Shown one piece after another: positions 11,727 to 22,788 of a stretch of 64,000 nucleotides of DNA. The position numbers were made by a program, and so were the translations under genes. Numbering within the stretch: position 1 is the stretch's first letter; every line of letters starts with the position of its first letter. The stretch is from Amorphophallus konjac (taxonomy: Eukaryota; Streptophyta; Magnoliopsida; Alismatales; Araceae), in contig CM040126.1 of assembly GCA_022559845.1 (NCBI GenBank), positions 143,104,064 to 143,168,063 on the forward strand, given 5' to 3'. The notes under the pieces were generated by a model, which searched no databases, had not been told where the DNA came from, and saw only the letters and a list, made by a program, of their open reading frames with translations.

Positions 11727-13509
11727 TGTTACAAAATGCCCAAGATGCCTCCCCTTAAGTCAAGGGGGTGCCCCCCCATTAAAATGACATTTTGTATTTT
11801 ATATTTTTAGGGGAATTGATCACATGGGAAAAGAAAATGCTACCCCTCCCCCCTATCCCATGAATTCCAACCCCCTTCCTCCCCTTCTATATAAACCCAT
11901 GTATAGTGTTTTGTAAGGATTAATGATTAGAAAAATTTGTGAAATTTGGTTGGAGCCAAAGAAGGGTGTGCCCTCCTCCTCTCTCCCTCCCTCTCTTGCA
12001 GACGGATTTCTACTAAATCTTGGGTGTGATGCCCTTTTACCTTCTTCTCAGCCCCTCTGAATTCTGTTTCTACTGCCGCCATCGCGCCGCCGTCATCATC
12101 GCCAGAGTTTTGTCTACATCAGGACAGGGCATCAAAGCTCAAATTTTAACTCTCCATCAGGAGCTCAGATCGAGTCCACACTTGGAGGTTGAGTCATCCA
12201 CGTCCACCCCAGCCTCCACAAAAACAAATCCAGTCATTTACCCTTCGTTTTCTATTTTTCCATTTTCGTGTTTCCCCACTTTCCAGTTTTGTCTTCTGTT
12301 CAGATCTTATCACAACAACACTGAGTTTCCCCTCTTTGACCCACTTCTTCTTATTTGTTTGAATCCCCAAACTTATTGGGAGTTCTATCCACCACCCCCA
12401 TCATCCAAGAAATTTCTTGTAATTTATAAAAGTCTTTTTTGTAGTTTTAAAAATTGTTGTCTTCTCCCAAATCTTTTCTGTCCTGTGCAGTTCAGATCCG
12501 ACCCTCTGTCAGTATACAATCCCCCAAAAATCGAAACCTTGACCAAAAGTCAAATAAAAATTATCCCCATCTTCCTAGTTTCCACCTTTACAACTTTCGT
12601 GAAGAGTCGAAGTTCCAGATCTGAGGTTTGAGGCATGGTCAATGCCAACTCTCAGGAAAATTTAGTTCTGTCCTAAGATTTCGGATCCAGTCCAACAGCA
12701 GCTTGTAAAATCGGTCAAGGCCAAATCTGAGAAATTCAAAATTATTTATATGGCCCTAAATCGAAGCATTTTGAAATAGCTTTCCAATGATACATCTTGT
12801 ACGTCGATCCGATGTTGGGAGTGATCACAGCAGAAGATCTCGCCGGGTCGCGTGCTGTAAAACAGCAACTTCAGATCCGTAGGCAGCACGGTCAACAAGT
12901 GAGACCGGAGCCGACTCGCCTCCCACGAGGCAAACTAGCGTGCCGCCATCCCAGGGAGCGCCTCTCTAGGAGCCAACGTCATAGCGGTACCACTCCGGGC
13001 CCACTCGGACCTGCCGATGAGCACGTGGGTCCTACGTTTGTGAATACGTGTGCCGCTGAACCTACATCAAAACGCCGCCTGTCAACCCAAGTTCGGTCCT
13101 CCCGGGCCCCATTTGTAGCCTGTTACCTCTCTGCGTGGAGTGGATAGTAGAAACCATTTCTGTAATTATTATAATAATTGTTTAACCGGGAGTTACTGTC
13201 TTGGCCGGGATCGTCTTCCCCATGCCTGGAGTATGGAGGTAAAATCGCTCCCACTCTTTACTGCATTTTACTTATCTCGTATACCTTTTGAATGCTGCTG
13301 CTTGTGATAGGTAATTAGCACGATATCTATTGTTATCACCGCTGCGAGAGTGAGTGAGTGTACCGTCCCGTGACTCAATCCGAGTTAACGCGGAAAAGCC
13401 GATACCCGAGACTCACGGCCGGTTTCTCAACCGCGCTCGGTCCCACATCTTCCCTCGCTTAGGGGCGATCGCGAGCTAGAGTCCCAGGTCACATGTACGT
13501 CCCACATCA
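11727..13509 (+). repeat. N1 3' LTR, about 1783 bp
   Basis: Starts TGTTACAAAATG after the polypurine tract and ends CCCACATCA at 13509. The segment 12507-13509 repeats 8118-9120. A TATA box lies about 160 bases from the start. The frame at 12020-12631 inside it has no recognisable domain and is treated as chance. Confidence 0.75.
11888..11895 (+). promoter_or_regulatory. N1 LTR TATA box
   Basis: TATATAAA after a C-rich stretch, 160 bases into the LTR; a good plant TATA context. Confidence 0.65.
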
Positions 13510-14054
13510 ATCTTATGGCGAGAACATTCCCTCCACATGACCAGGTGATTCTTTTTGAAGATTGCTGGGATCCTACCACGTGGAGCCATCTGACAAAGGG
13601 AGCATCATCGTCTTCATCAAATTATCTCTGGCACCCCTATTCTCCATATAAAAAGCACCTACAGAGAAGAAAAAGAAGATCATAAGGCAGTAGAAGAAAA
13701 GAAGGGAGAGCGACAGGAAGCTAGCGGAAAATAGAGAAAGAAAAAGGGATCAGAGAGAGAGCAGACTGAGAATGTTCAGAGAGATTTTTGAGAGCAGAGA
13801 TCTTGAGAGAGTTAGCAGCCGTCTGTGAGTGAATTTCCAGTAGTTCGTGTGGTTGAAGAAGTAGAAGAGAGTGTAGCAAACAAGATCGAAGGAGAAAGAA
13901 GATCTGTAGCTTCTGAATCAGATCCAAGCTACATTGCTCGAGAGCGAGCTATATTTTCTGAGTTTTAATTCTAGCTTTCTATTGCTGATTTTTATCATTC
14001 TTATTTTTCCATTTTACATTCCATTTTCAAGCTGTGAATCAGTGGTGGCATAAG
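13510..14054 (+). repeat. S1 5' LTR, middle part
   Basis: LTR sequence between the N1 insertion and the S2 insertion. It contains a TATA box at 13647-13654 followed by a purine-rich leader (GAAGAAAAAGAAG and similar), as in other Sirevirus LTRs here. No gene. Confidence 0.7.
13647..13654 (+). promoter_or_regulatory. S1 LTR TATA box
   Basis: CATATAAAAAGC followed by a purine-rich presumed leader. It is oriented with the S1 gag. Confidence 0.6.
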
Positions 14055-14379
14055 TGATAGGTTCGGTGCAGTATTCAGAGGGGGGGTGAATGAATATAAC
14101 CCGTTAAAAAACTTCACCCAATTAAAACTAGAATAATAACAAGACAGATTCGACAATCTGAAGCTCAACTGGAATTTCGCTCTCTTGACAGATTAAAATA
14201 TTCTAAGAAAACTAATCAACACTTCTGCTCAACCAGAAGCCAAACGCTTAGAGCGCCCCTATGCAATCATCTAGCGGAAGCAAAAGCAGATAAACCAAAC
14301 CACAATGCACAAGGGGTTTTAGGTGGTTCGGTCCTCCAGACCTACATCCACCCCACACTCAACCGAGTGTGGCTTCACT

Positions 14380-14940
14380 AGCTCAAGCTAGAAACAGCAG
14401 ACTCAGTCTGCAACAAATGCTGCCAAACAGCTTGACCAGGGGAACAACCTCCCCTCTTCCTCCCAACCGGAGGGAACCACTAGTGACACCAGTCACTAGC
14501 AAACCAGAGACGCAAGTCTCTCTTCCTCCAGACCGGAGGGAACACCTAGTCTTGCAACCCACAAGACTAGATCCAGAAATCCTCCCTTCCTCCAAACCGG
14601 AGGGAACACCTAATCTTGCAACCCACAAGACTAGAACCGGAGATCAGATCTCCCTTCCTCCAAACCGGAGGGAACCCTAGAGACCTAAGTCTCTCTTCCT
14701 CTGAAACCCAGAGGGAAACACAAGTGACACTAAGTCACCTGCAAACCAGAGGTCGAGGACCTCTCTTCCTCCCAACCGGAGGGACCCCTGGACTTGAAAC
14801 CTACAAGCCCAGAACCAGAGGACGAGCCTCCCTTCCTCTAACCAGAGGAAACCCACAAGTAGCACCCAGCTACTTGCAACCGGAGATAGCAATCTCCCTT
14901 CTCCTGAACCAACAGGAGGCACCCCAACCTCTCTATAGAG
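14380..14940 (-). repeat. Hairpin ladder of S2
   Basis: About fifteen or more short stem-loops one after another. Two kinds alternate: the recurrent CTTCCTCC-4nt-CGGAGGGAAC, and unique ones such as AGAGAC-GCAA-GTCTCT, CTAGTCTTG-5nt-ACAAGACTAG, AGAGGTC-GAG-GACCTCT and CAAGTAGC-ACCCA-GCTACTTG. It lies downstream of the TATA box in the sense direction, so it would be in the transcribed leader. Confidence 0.82.
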
Positions 14941-15334
14941 AATCGGGAATACAGCAAGTGAAATGTTCAAAAGAAAAATGAAACTAGCAACAGAAAGCTG
15001 AAAGGATAAAAACAAATGTGGCTCTCGCAGGAGCTGGCTAGCCTGGATTTGATCCACGGTCCAGCAGAGCTTCTTCTACTGCTTCTCTCTTTTCTCCCAG
15101 CACGAACTCTCTTTTCTTCTTCTTCTTCTTTCTTACTTCTCCTTCTTCTCACTCTCTCTATCTCATTGTCTCTCTCTTTCTTTTTCTTCTTCTGCTCTCT
15201 CGATCAGGCTCACAGCTTTCTCTATCTCTTCTTTCTCTTCTGCACTACTTCTCTTTTGCTCTGGCTGCTTCTACTTCAGTTACTCTCTATTGCTCGCTAC
15301 CTTTTTCCCACCTTCTTCTGTGGGCGAAGGCTCA

Positions 15335-15342
15335 TATATATA
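15335..15342 (-). promoter_or_regulatory. S2 LTR TATA box
   Basis: TATATATA between the motif arrays (upstream in sense) and a GA-rich leader (15070-15260 as CT on the plus strand). The same arrangement is seen in S8 at 61032-61039. Confidence 0.6.
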
Positions 15343-15529
15343 GCAGCATCATCATCATCAGCCCCGACGTGTGACCTCCACATTTCCAGCCCTAAATATT
15401 AGGACCACGTGGCAGTCACTCAGCAGGCTTCATTCCAGCCTCGGATCACGTGCTGCCCAGTCACTTGGGAATGTTCTTCCTCGAACCTGCAAGAAGATAC
15501 GAACCATTAAAACTGAGGGCCACAATAAC

Positions 15530-16256
15530 TAAAGTTGCACGAAGTATGTAGTAGCAAATCTAGATGCACTGAGAACGACACGAGATACACACTGTAACAG
15601 AGATAACACAACAAAGAGAACGACACGAAGTACATACGATGACTACAGCACGAAGTAAAAACAACATGATATAATAACCAGTAATGAGAATGGCACGAGC
15701 ACAACATGGAGACAAAACAGTAACCAACACAAGTTGAAAACAACACGAGGTAAAAAAGAAGAACGACACGAAGTGGTTGCAACAACAAGCAAGACATAAA
15801 AGATGACACGAGATGCAACTAGAGGACAGAGAGAAGCGACACGAGGTTGACACAGAAACGACACGAGGTGGCACAGAAAGCAACACGAGGTGCTGCAATG
15901 TTCTGCACGCAGTGGAACAAAAATGACACGAAGACACAGAAACAACAGTAACCGACACGAAGTGTGGTTACTAAACAGGAACGACACGGGGTCTACAGGG
16001 AAACGACTCGAAGTTCATCAGAACTATTAGAGCTGCTTCAGAAACACGACACGAAGACATGAGAAGGAAAACAACACGAAGTGAAAACAACACGAAGACG
16101 AAGTTGACACGAAGTGAAAACGACACGAAGACGAAGATAGAAGTTGACACGAAGTGAAAACAACACGAAGACAATGACAGAAGTTGACACAAAGTTAAAA
16201 CAACACGAAGACAATGACAGAAGTTGACACGAAGTGAAAACAACACGAAGACAATG
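15530..16256 (-). repeat. S2 array of ACGACACGAGGT / ACACGAAGTG motifs
   Basis: Dozens of copies of AACGACACGAGGT and AACACGAAGACG-like words at irregular spacing of about 15-40 bases. The distal end (about 16060-16256) becomes a tandem repeat of roughly 45 bases containing GAAGTTGACACGAAGTG, four copies. It lies upstream of the TATA box in sense orientation, thus in U3. A matching array is at 61250-62280. Confidence 0.85.
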
Positions 16257-16259
16257 GAT

Positions 16260-16830
16260 GCTACAGTGCAATGTCTAGACTTGAAGTTCAGTTGAGTGTA
16301 CAGACTTCACCAATGAATCACTCACTGTACAGACTTACTATAGCAGTCTGATGTACAGACTTTGATGAACAGTCCAATGTATGGACTTGTACTGCAAACA
16401 ACAATGTATAGACTTCATGTAAAAGCCCAATGTATGGACATTGAAATCAAAGACCAATGTGCAGACTTGACAGTGAAGACTAGTGTGCAGACTTCAAGTT
16501 TAACTGTGGATGTACAGACTTGAAGAATAAGCCAGTGTATAGACTTGAAGATTGAAGGCGATGTACATACTTTGATGACCAACACCAATGTATAGACTTA
16601 GGAGCATAAGACACGGCTGTACAGACTTGAAGATGTGAAGCCAATGTACAGACTTTGAAGAACAGTCAAATGTATGGACTTGAAATCGAAGACCAATGTG
16701 CAGACTTGGTTTTGAAGACTAGCGTGCAGACTTCAAGTTTAACTGTGGATGAACAGACTTGAACATCCAGCAATGTATAGACTTCGTGAACAAAATGCAA
16801 TGCTGACTGATGTATACACTTGGCAAATAG
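16260..16830 (-). repeat. S2 array of TGTACAGACTT motifs
   Basis: More than fifteen copies of TGTACAGACTTGAAG and variants (TGTATAGACTT, TGTGCAGACTT, TGTATGGACTT) every 25-45 bases. It is related to the TGCACAGACTT words of S3, S4 and S6. It forms the outer part of U3. Confidence 0.85.
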
Positions 16831-17009
16831 AGTAATGCATGAACAAACAATTAGCCACTACGTTAACCCAATCTAGCCATATTCATGAATTAACTATTCA
16901 ATCAAACAATCAGATATTCAAGCAGTCAATCAGTCATCTATATTAATTAGCACACCTAGTGTGACTCATGGTGTGTCAGTCATCATCAAAACCACACAGG
17001 GGCACAACA

Positions 17010-17586
17010 ATAAGCTGTAAGGCCCAGTGGTTTGAAGCTATGAATCAACGGTGGCTAAGCTTTATTGCCTAGCAGTTGCACAGGTGTAATGCCTAGCGGA
17101 GCAAGGTGTGAGGCTCAACTGTTTGTTTTCAAGCTGTGAGGCCCAGCGGTTCAAGCTGTTTGGCAGTGGAATCCACACTTTGGTTTAAGTGTGGGGTGGA
17201 TGTAGGTATGGTGGACCGAACCACCTAAAAATCTTCTGTGCACTATGGTTTGATTATTCAGTCATTTACTCTAGATGAATGTCTAGGTTTCCTTTCAATC
17301 AAGTCTGCCTGAGTGACTCTTGAATGCATTGTAAACCTAGATTATTTCTGTAAACTGCACAGTTGCTGCCGAGTTGTCCACTGCATAGACCTACGATCTG
17401 TTCGTTAGTGTGCCTCAACATAGCTCACAGTCAGCCACCAAGTATTTGATCATGTGCTTCACATTTAGTTAAAGTAAATCAGTTTTAATTCTGCATAGCT
17501 TACTAATTAGAGTTCAAATTAGGCAAAAATTTTGAAGGGGATGAATCTATGTGTGCACCATTGCACCTAGTCTTCTCAGGCAAACA
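17010..17586 (+). repeat. S1 5' LTR, end part
   Basis: Resumes after S2 and ends GGCAAACA before the primer site. The first 150 bases are degenerate copies of AAGCTGTGAGGCCCAGCGGTT-like units (also at 14029-14054). At 17171-17235 are the two conserved hairpins: CCACACTT-6nt-AAGTGTGG and then GGTGG...GAACCACCTAAAAA. Confidence 0.8.
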
Positions 17587-17589
17587 ATT

Positions 17590-17600
17590 AGTATCAGAGC
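17590..17600 (+). other. S1 primer binding site (tRNA-iMet)
   Basis: AGTATCAGAGC, one change from the usual sequence, three bases after the LTR end. Confidence 0.75.
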
Positions 17601-17710
17601 AGGTTACTACCTCATCGGATGCAACGATCCACAATAGATCCTGCAATCTCTTTGGTGCATTTCTAAGTGTGTTCAGTCTGTTGCATTGAATTATTTGTTG
17701 ATTTACTTTT

Positions 17711-19311
17711 ATGGCTCATCCACCAGCTTTCAACTGTTCCAACGTTGGTTCATGGCTCAACAACATGCATAGCTATGTTAGAACAACAGATCTTGATCTA
17801 TGGAAGGTAATTTAAGGTGGTCCACACAGATTACCTGAAGACAAATCTTAGTGGATTGAGAATCATAGATCAAAGAATGCTGCTAATTTGAAGGCATTAA
17901 ATTTAATGATGGCAGCTGTTGATGTTGCTATTCTTCCATGTCTTTATGAATGCAGATCTGCCAAGGACATCTTAAACAAATTGAAGAATGCCAGTCGTGA
18001 AAAGGAAGACCAAAAATGCATGATGGCTGATGGAAGCAATGAAAGTGAGGATGAAGAAGAGGTAAACAACCCTTTCGCTAACTTTACTTTAGATGATTGG
18101 GAAGATGCATATGCCAATCTGCTAGAGTCCTATGAAAAATTGAGAAAATAGAAGAAATCCCTAAAAAAGAAATTAAACAAATTTGAGAATGCTGACTCTA
18201 TAGGTGAGGATATTATAATTCTGAAAATGGAAAATGGTATATTTAGAAGGCAACTGATAGATCTTGATGCTCTTGGTTTAGAACATGATTACTTGAAATA
18301 TGAGACCAAGAAACTCAAAAACTAGATTCAGGAAACTTAACATAAATCAATGAATCTTGAAAGTGAAAATAAGTTGATATCTTAAAAGTTGGAGGCTGTT
18401 AGAGTAACAAATTTAGAGCTTCAGAAAAACTTTGACAAACTTCAACAATAAATGTTTATTGAATGTCAGACTTCTTTAAGTGATTTGGTATTTGATGATG
18501 AACTCCAGCAGCAAAATAGTAAATTGTTGGAGGAGAATGAAAACATGAAGGATCAAACTAAGAAGCTCACGGTTCTAAACATTGTAATGTCTGAGAGATT
18601 GTAAGCTTATGAAGAAAGGAAATCTATCATAAAAGAAGCTGAAGGTAACAATGAAATAAAACTAAAACAGGAAGTTGAAAAACTCAAAAGTCTGAATGAT
18701 GCCTTGCATCAACAAGTAATATCCTGTGAAACAGACCTGTCTAGTTATGAAGCTAATATTGTTGCCTTAAATTTCAAGATTCAAGATCTAAAAAACTCAT
18801 TATTAAAATTGGTCAAAGGTAGGGACAATCTGAATAAGCTTCTTGGAACCAATGTTAATTTTCAGAGAAAGGGACTGGGTTACAGTCCGGTGAACAAAAA
18901 GATTGATGAGAATAAAATGTCTACTGTGTTTGTAAAAAGTTCTGATCAAAACAAAACCTCTGCTCCTTTTGTTTTTCAATTTATTGTACAGAAAATTGAA
19001 AAGCAAAGTAAAAATCTGGAAAAGCCAGAAAAATAGAAAAAGAAGGATAATGGTTCTCCTGTGAAATCTTCTGGTATTTCTGCACATGCAATGAGTAAAA
19101 TTGTCACAGATTCACATGCACACAACAGAAAGATTAGGAATGATGTTAATGCTGCTATGGATGAATGTCATGCTTTGAAAATTGATGATATAAATCCATG
19201 TGAAAATGTGAATGATGTTAAGAGCACCCATGTGCAAAGTCATTACAAAAGCACATATGGTGCATGCTATTATTCTGATAGAAAGGGCCATCATATACAT
19301 GACTGCAATCT
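17711..19311 (+). pseudogene. gag: S1 Gag (Sirevirus type), many stops, cut by S3
   Basis: Starts MAHPPAFNCSNVGSWLNNMH at 17711, resembling Sirevirus Gag, but has TAA and TAG within the first 60 codons. Open pieces include 17888-18151 (acidic, NPFANFTLDDWEDAYANL), 18704-19036 (coiled-coil region, LLGTNVNFQRKGLGYSPVNKK, matching S4, S5 and S6 relatives) and a zinc-knuckle remnant near 19259-19305 (CYYSDRKGHHIHDC) in which the second cysteine of CX2CX4HX4C is serine. Most stops are TAA or TAG where CAA or CAG would fit. Protein truncated by S3 at 19312. Nucleic-acid binding is not possible in this state. Confidence 0.8.
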
Positions 19312-21434
19312 TGTTGGCCCAGACTAGATGGCGGACAAGAAGGGGGGTTGAATTGTCCCCTTACTAAGATGGCGGATTTTAAAAACTTTCTTAACTAATT
19401 ATAGCAGAATTAAAATTAAATATGTTAATTGCCTAAACTTAAGTGAGATAAAAGTGTTCTCTCGATCTTCCCAATCTCACACGGAATATTAATGCAAAGA
19501 ATGATTAATTCTAAGCCTAATCCAAACACGAATGGCAGAGTAGCAATCTGTAGATGTGCAGTGAATAAAAAGCTAAAGGTTGACCTGTGAAGGGAGATAG
19601 TAGAAATGGACAATCACATAGGCATGCCACAGATAACACGAAGATTTTTAGGTGGTTCGGGACCACGACGGGCTCCCTATCTCCACCCCTCACCGAACCC
19701 GGTGAGGCTTCACTAACACGCTACCAAAGTAGCAACCACGGGGATGAACCCAACACCACACATGCTGCCTCTACAGAAAGACACACATAGAGGGCTTGGC
19801 CCCAAGACGCTGCCACCGCAGCACACCCACACGTAGTCGGGGAACTCACCCCGGACGCAAAAACCACACGGAGACTCAGCTCCGTTCACCACACACAGAT
19901 GTATTCTCAGTTTAACAAAGAGAAAGGTTATACAATGAACGCCCAACCTTTAAACCTATTCTCAGATAAAAGAGTAGAAATGAGAGAAAGAGAAATCCCC
20001 CTCAAATCTGCTATGAGTCTTGTCCATTTGGGTAGTAGAGTGCACTGGAATGTTTCTTCGCTGAGTGGAAGCCAACCAAGGTCGCAGGAGATGCCCAGGG
20101 ATGAGTCTTCAGCAAATGCTTTCAGAACTGGGACAGATCTGCAGAGATAAGCTTGTGGATGACGTCCTCCTCTTCTTTTTCTTCCTCCTCCAAGTAGAGC
20201 GGCGCCCTCACCCTTGTCCTCCTTCACCTGCAATAGATAGAGCAATATTAGCCCTGGAGGAATGCCATCTCCCATGGAGATCGCAGGTTATAAATAGGGC
20301 AGGAATATAGAACTAAAGACCGCAAAAGCCCTTGTAAAAACCTCTCAAAGTTACACACATACCATAGGAGAAACCCTAAGGGTAATGGTGTAAAATACCA
20401 AGTCAATCGGATCTTTAAATGGGCATTTTGAAACCAAAATGGATATTACGATTCGGACAAACCCAGTGTCAACACCTTTCACTAGGGGTTCTGCCAGCAA
20501 CTTAAAACAGCACACAGGCCAGAAGGTGTCAACTCTTAGAGTCGGCCCTTTCTGTCTAGTCTAATAAAATAACGTAGACAGAACAGAGTAAACTAAATGT
20601 GGACTCTGTGAGTCGACATTTTCTCTGACAGAAATAAAAAAAAATTAAAGGTCTATTGAAACCCCAAATATATGACAAACGGATTAAGCCCAATCTAGGC
20701 ACATTGAAATTCATTCAACCATGGATACTTACCATAGATTTAAGGGGTTGTAAACAAGAGTGGAAGCTTACCATGGATCCACTTGTTTGAGGTTAACATG
20801 AACCTGCACTGATATAAACAAATCACCCATGTCATTCTACATTTAAAAATCAAGTCTATGCATATAAAGCCCAATGCCATGAAATATGAACCAAGTCTAA
20901 TCTTGCCACATGAAAATGCATCAAAACAACCATGAAAACCCATGTGCACTGACCTGTGCACGGATGTGCACCGACCTGTGTAGGATTGTGCACCGACCTA
21001 TATCTATATGCAAACACAAATGTGCACTGACCTATGAAGGCATGTGCACCGACTTTTGTATGTGCAAGATGCAAAGGATGCATCCATGCAAAGGATGCAC
21101 CGACCCTGTTAAACTAATATGTGCACCGACCTAGAACATGCATTGACCTGATTTGTGTAAGGGGTTGCACCAACTTGGAGACTCAAGTGCACAAGATCTG
21201 CATCGACGTGTGCTCTATAGAAGAATGTGCACCGACCTGTGTTGGCAAGTACATAGACTTTATGACTTTATGCATAGAAGAAGGCATGCACCGACCTATA
21301 TGAAATGCATTGCACTGACCTATGTATGCGAATGGCAAATCATGCACAGACCTAGTGTGCATTTCAACAAAACCTTGCACCAACCTACATATGCATGAAG
21401 GCAACTAGCATCGACTATGTGTGACACTAGCACC
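19312..21434 (-). repeat. S3: Sirevirus LTR, partial, cut by S4
   Basis: Begins TGTTGGCCCAG and carries the terminal hairpin (GGACAA-GAAGGGGGGTTGAA-TTGTCC), the frame hairpins at 19644-19712 (CCTCACCG-AACC-CGGTGAGG) and a TATA box on the minus strand near 20288-20297, so the element reads minus. Whether it is a solo LTR or a whole element cannot be told because the right side is beyond S4. Left flank AATCT is S1 gag. The 19312-20900 part otherwise holds no gene. Confidence 0.8.
20940..21434 (-). repeat. S3 array of TGCACCGACCT motifs
   Basis: About sixteen copies of TGCACCGACCT and decayed forms (TGCACTGACC, TGCATCGAC, TGCACAGACC) every 25-35 bases. It ends at the S4 insertion after CTAGCACC, which is the first half of another copy. 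Confidence 0.85.
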
Positions 21435-22293
21435 TGATAGAAATACTAGGAAGTGATCTAGAAGGGGGGGGATGAATAGATCACCCTAATTTTAAACTTA
21501 GATCAAAAGATCACGCTATATAACTTGAGAGTAGATGTGCAGAACACTTAACACATGGTAGAATAACACACTCACAAGGAAATGAGCGCCTCAAAAAGTA
21601 ATCGATGATACTCAGCTAAATGATCAAGCAGAAGATGGGTCAGAGAAGGAAAAAAAGATAGCAACCATCACCAACTGAAGATTAGAAATCACACAGAAGG
21701 CAGAGCAACAATCACACAAGGAGGCAAAGGGGTTTTTAGGTGGTTCGATTGCCCATGGCAATCTACGTCCACCCCTCGTCCATACATCACGAGGATTCCA
21801 CTAGCTTAGGCTAGAAAAGCATACTCAATCTGCGACAACGGCTGGCTAACAACTTGCCCTGAGGGAGACAAATCCCTCAACCAGATCCTACACCCCGCAG
21901 AACCTGAACCCTGGACTTGCAACCTGCAAATCCAGAACCGGAGGTCAATTCCTCCCTTCCTCTACACCGAGGGTACCCCACGAGTGACCCCTAGAGCCAC
22001 TCACAATCGGAGACACTGTCTCCCTTCCTCCACACCAGAGGGAACTCAGAAAACACAGATGGTGAAACAAAGATCAAAATAAAGAAAAAAAAAGAGAAAA
22101 AAAACAACGGGTAATGTAGCTTCAAAGAAGCATAAACAAATTCACTGACTGGTTGCTCTCAGAGACTTCTATCTCTTTCTCTCCACATGAACTGAATTTC
22201 TCACCCTCTCTCTTGCTCTTGGAGACACTCTCTTTCTCAGGTGGAGACAATTGGCCGCTTTTCCAACACCCTTCTTCGAAGGGTTGGGTATTC

Positions 22294-22300
22294 TTATATA
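22294..22300 (-). promoter_or_regulatory. S4 LTR TATA box
   Basis: Sense CTATATAAGAAT, between the U3 motif array and the GA-rich leader. Confidence 0.55.
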
Positions 22301-22788
22301 GGAGCAAGGGCTCCATAAGGATGAGGTAAAAGAGCCCTACAGAAGCCCCATTGGTCCACGTGTTGGACGAGAATGTTCCTTTTCCTCGGATCACGTGCTT
22401 CTCTATGAACGAGATTATTCCCTACAAAATAAAAAGGTTTATTAAGTGTGAGGCCTTCTTGGAGCTCATGTGTGCGTCTTCTGTCTTCTGGGCTCACGTG
22501 CGCTTTTTTGTTTTTAATTAAGCCCTTGTAAAAAGGAAAGTATTTGTCAAACATTGACAAAGTCATGGTCAAAGGGCAGTCAAGACGACAAAAGAAATGC
22601 ATTGACTTTGGTTTGGTCAAAAAAAAAAGAGCATCGACCTCAGTAGATCAAATATGTAAGAACCAACGTCGACCCCTAACTAACATCGACCTCATTATGC
22701 CTATATGCACGGACTTCCATCGACCTTAGCCCGCTAGAAAGCAAACATGCACAGATTTCATGCTGCCTGCTCAAGTGACTAGCATCGA

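Larger units (their letters stand above)
8115..13509 (+). mobile_element. N1: non-autonomous LTR retrotransposon of TR-GAG type
   Basis: Two direct copies, 8118-9120 and 12507-13509, each about 1.0 kb and roughly 90 percent alike by eye, flank an interior with a Gag-like frame but no protease, integrase or reverse transcriptase. The right copy clearly extends left to about 11727 (polypurine tract, then TGTTACA, then a TATA box), so the full LTR is near 1.78 kb and the left copy has been cut by T1. A degenerate initiator-Met primer site follows the left LTR. GAG-only elements with terminal repeats are known in plants as TR-GAG. The element lies in the 5' LTR of S1; site duplications cannot be compared because its left end is outside the window. 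Confidence 0.8.
14055..17009 (-). mobile_element. S2: solo Sirevirus LTR, 2955 bp, with ATAAG target duplication
   Basis: Begins TGATAGGTTCGG and ends GGGGCACAACA. The five bases on both sides are ATAAG (14050-14054 and 17010-17014), a perfect duplication. There is no interior, so the two LTRs of the former element recombined. Layout matches LTR S8 (59956-62889) along its length: terminal G-rich hairpin, frame hairpins at 14316-14380, hairpin ladder, TATA box on the minus strand near 15335, then the motif arrays. Reading frames inside (for example 14369-14981) come from the hairpin ladder and are not genes. Confidence 0.93.
13510..19311 (+). mobile_element. S1: Sirevirus-type Ty1/copia element, outermost of the nest
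   Basis: What remains in the window is the 3' part of its 5' LTR (13510-14054 and 17010-17586, split by solo LTR S2), a primer site and a decayed gag, which is cut at 19311 by S3. Its LTR carries the Sirevirus frame hairpins (17171-17235) in sense orientation. The LTR start lies left of N1 and pol would lie beyond the window. Confidence 0.8.

Noticed and set aside
12020..12631. 203-codon frame as a possible host exon
   Set aside because: Lies inside the N1 LTR, downstream of its TATA box; no domain, and the matching stretch in the other LTR (8118 on) does not keep it open.
15507..16271. Minus-strand frames rich in Cys, Val and Phe across the S2 array
   Set aside because: Produced by reading the ACACGAAGTG repeats in three overlapping frames; no protein signal.
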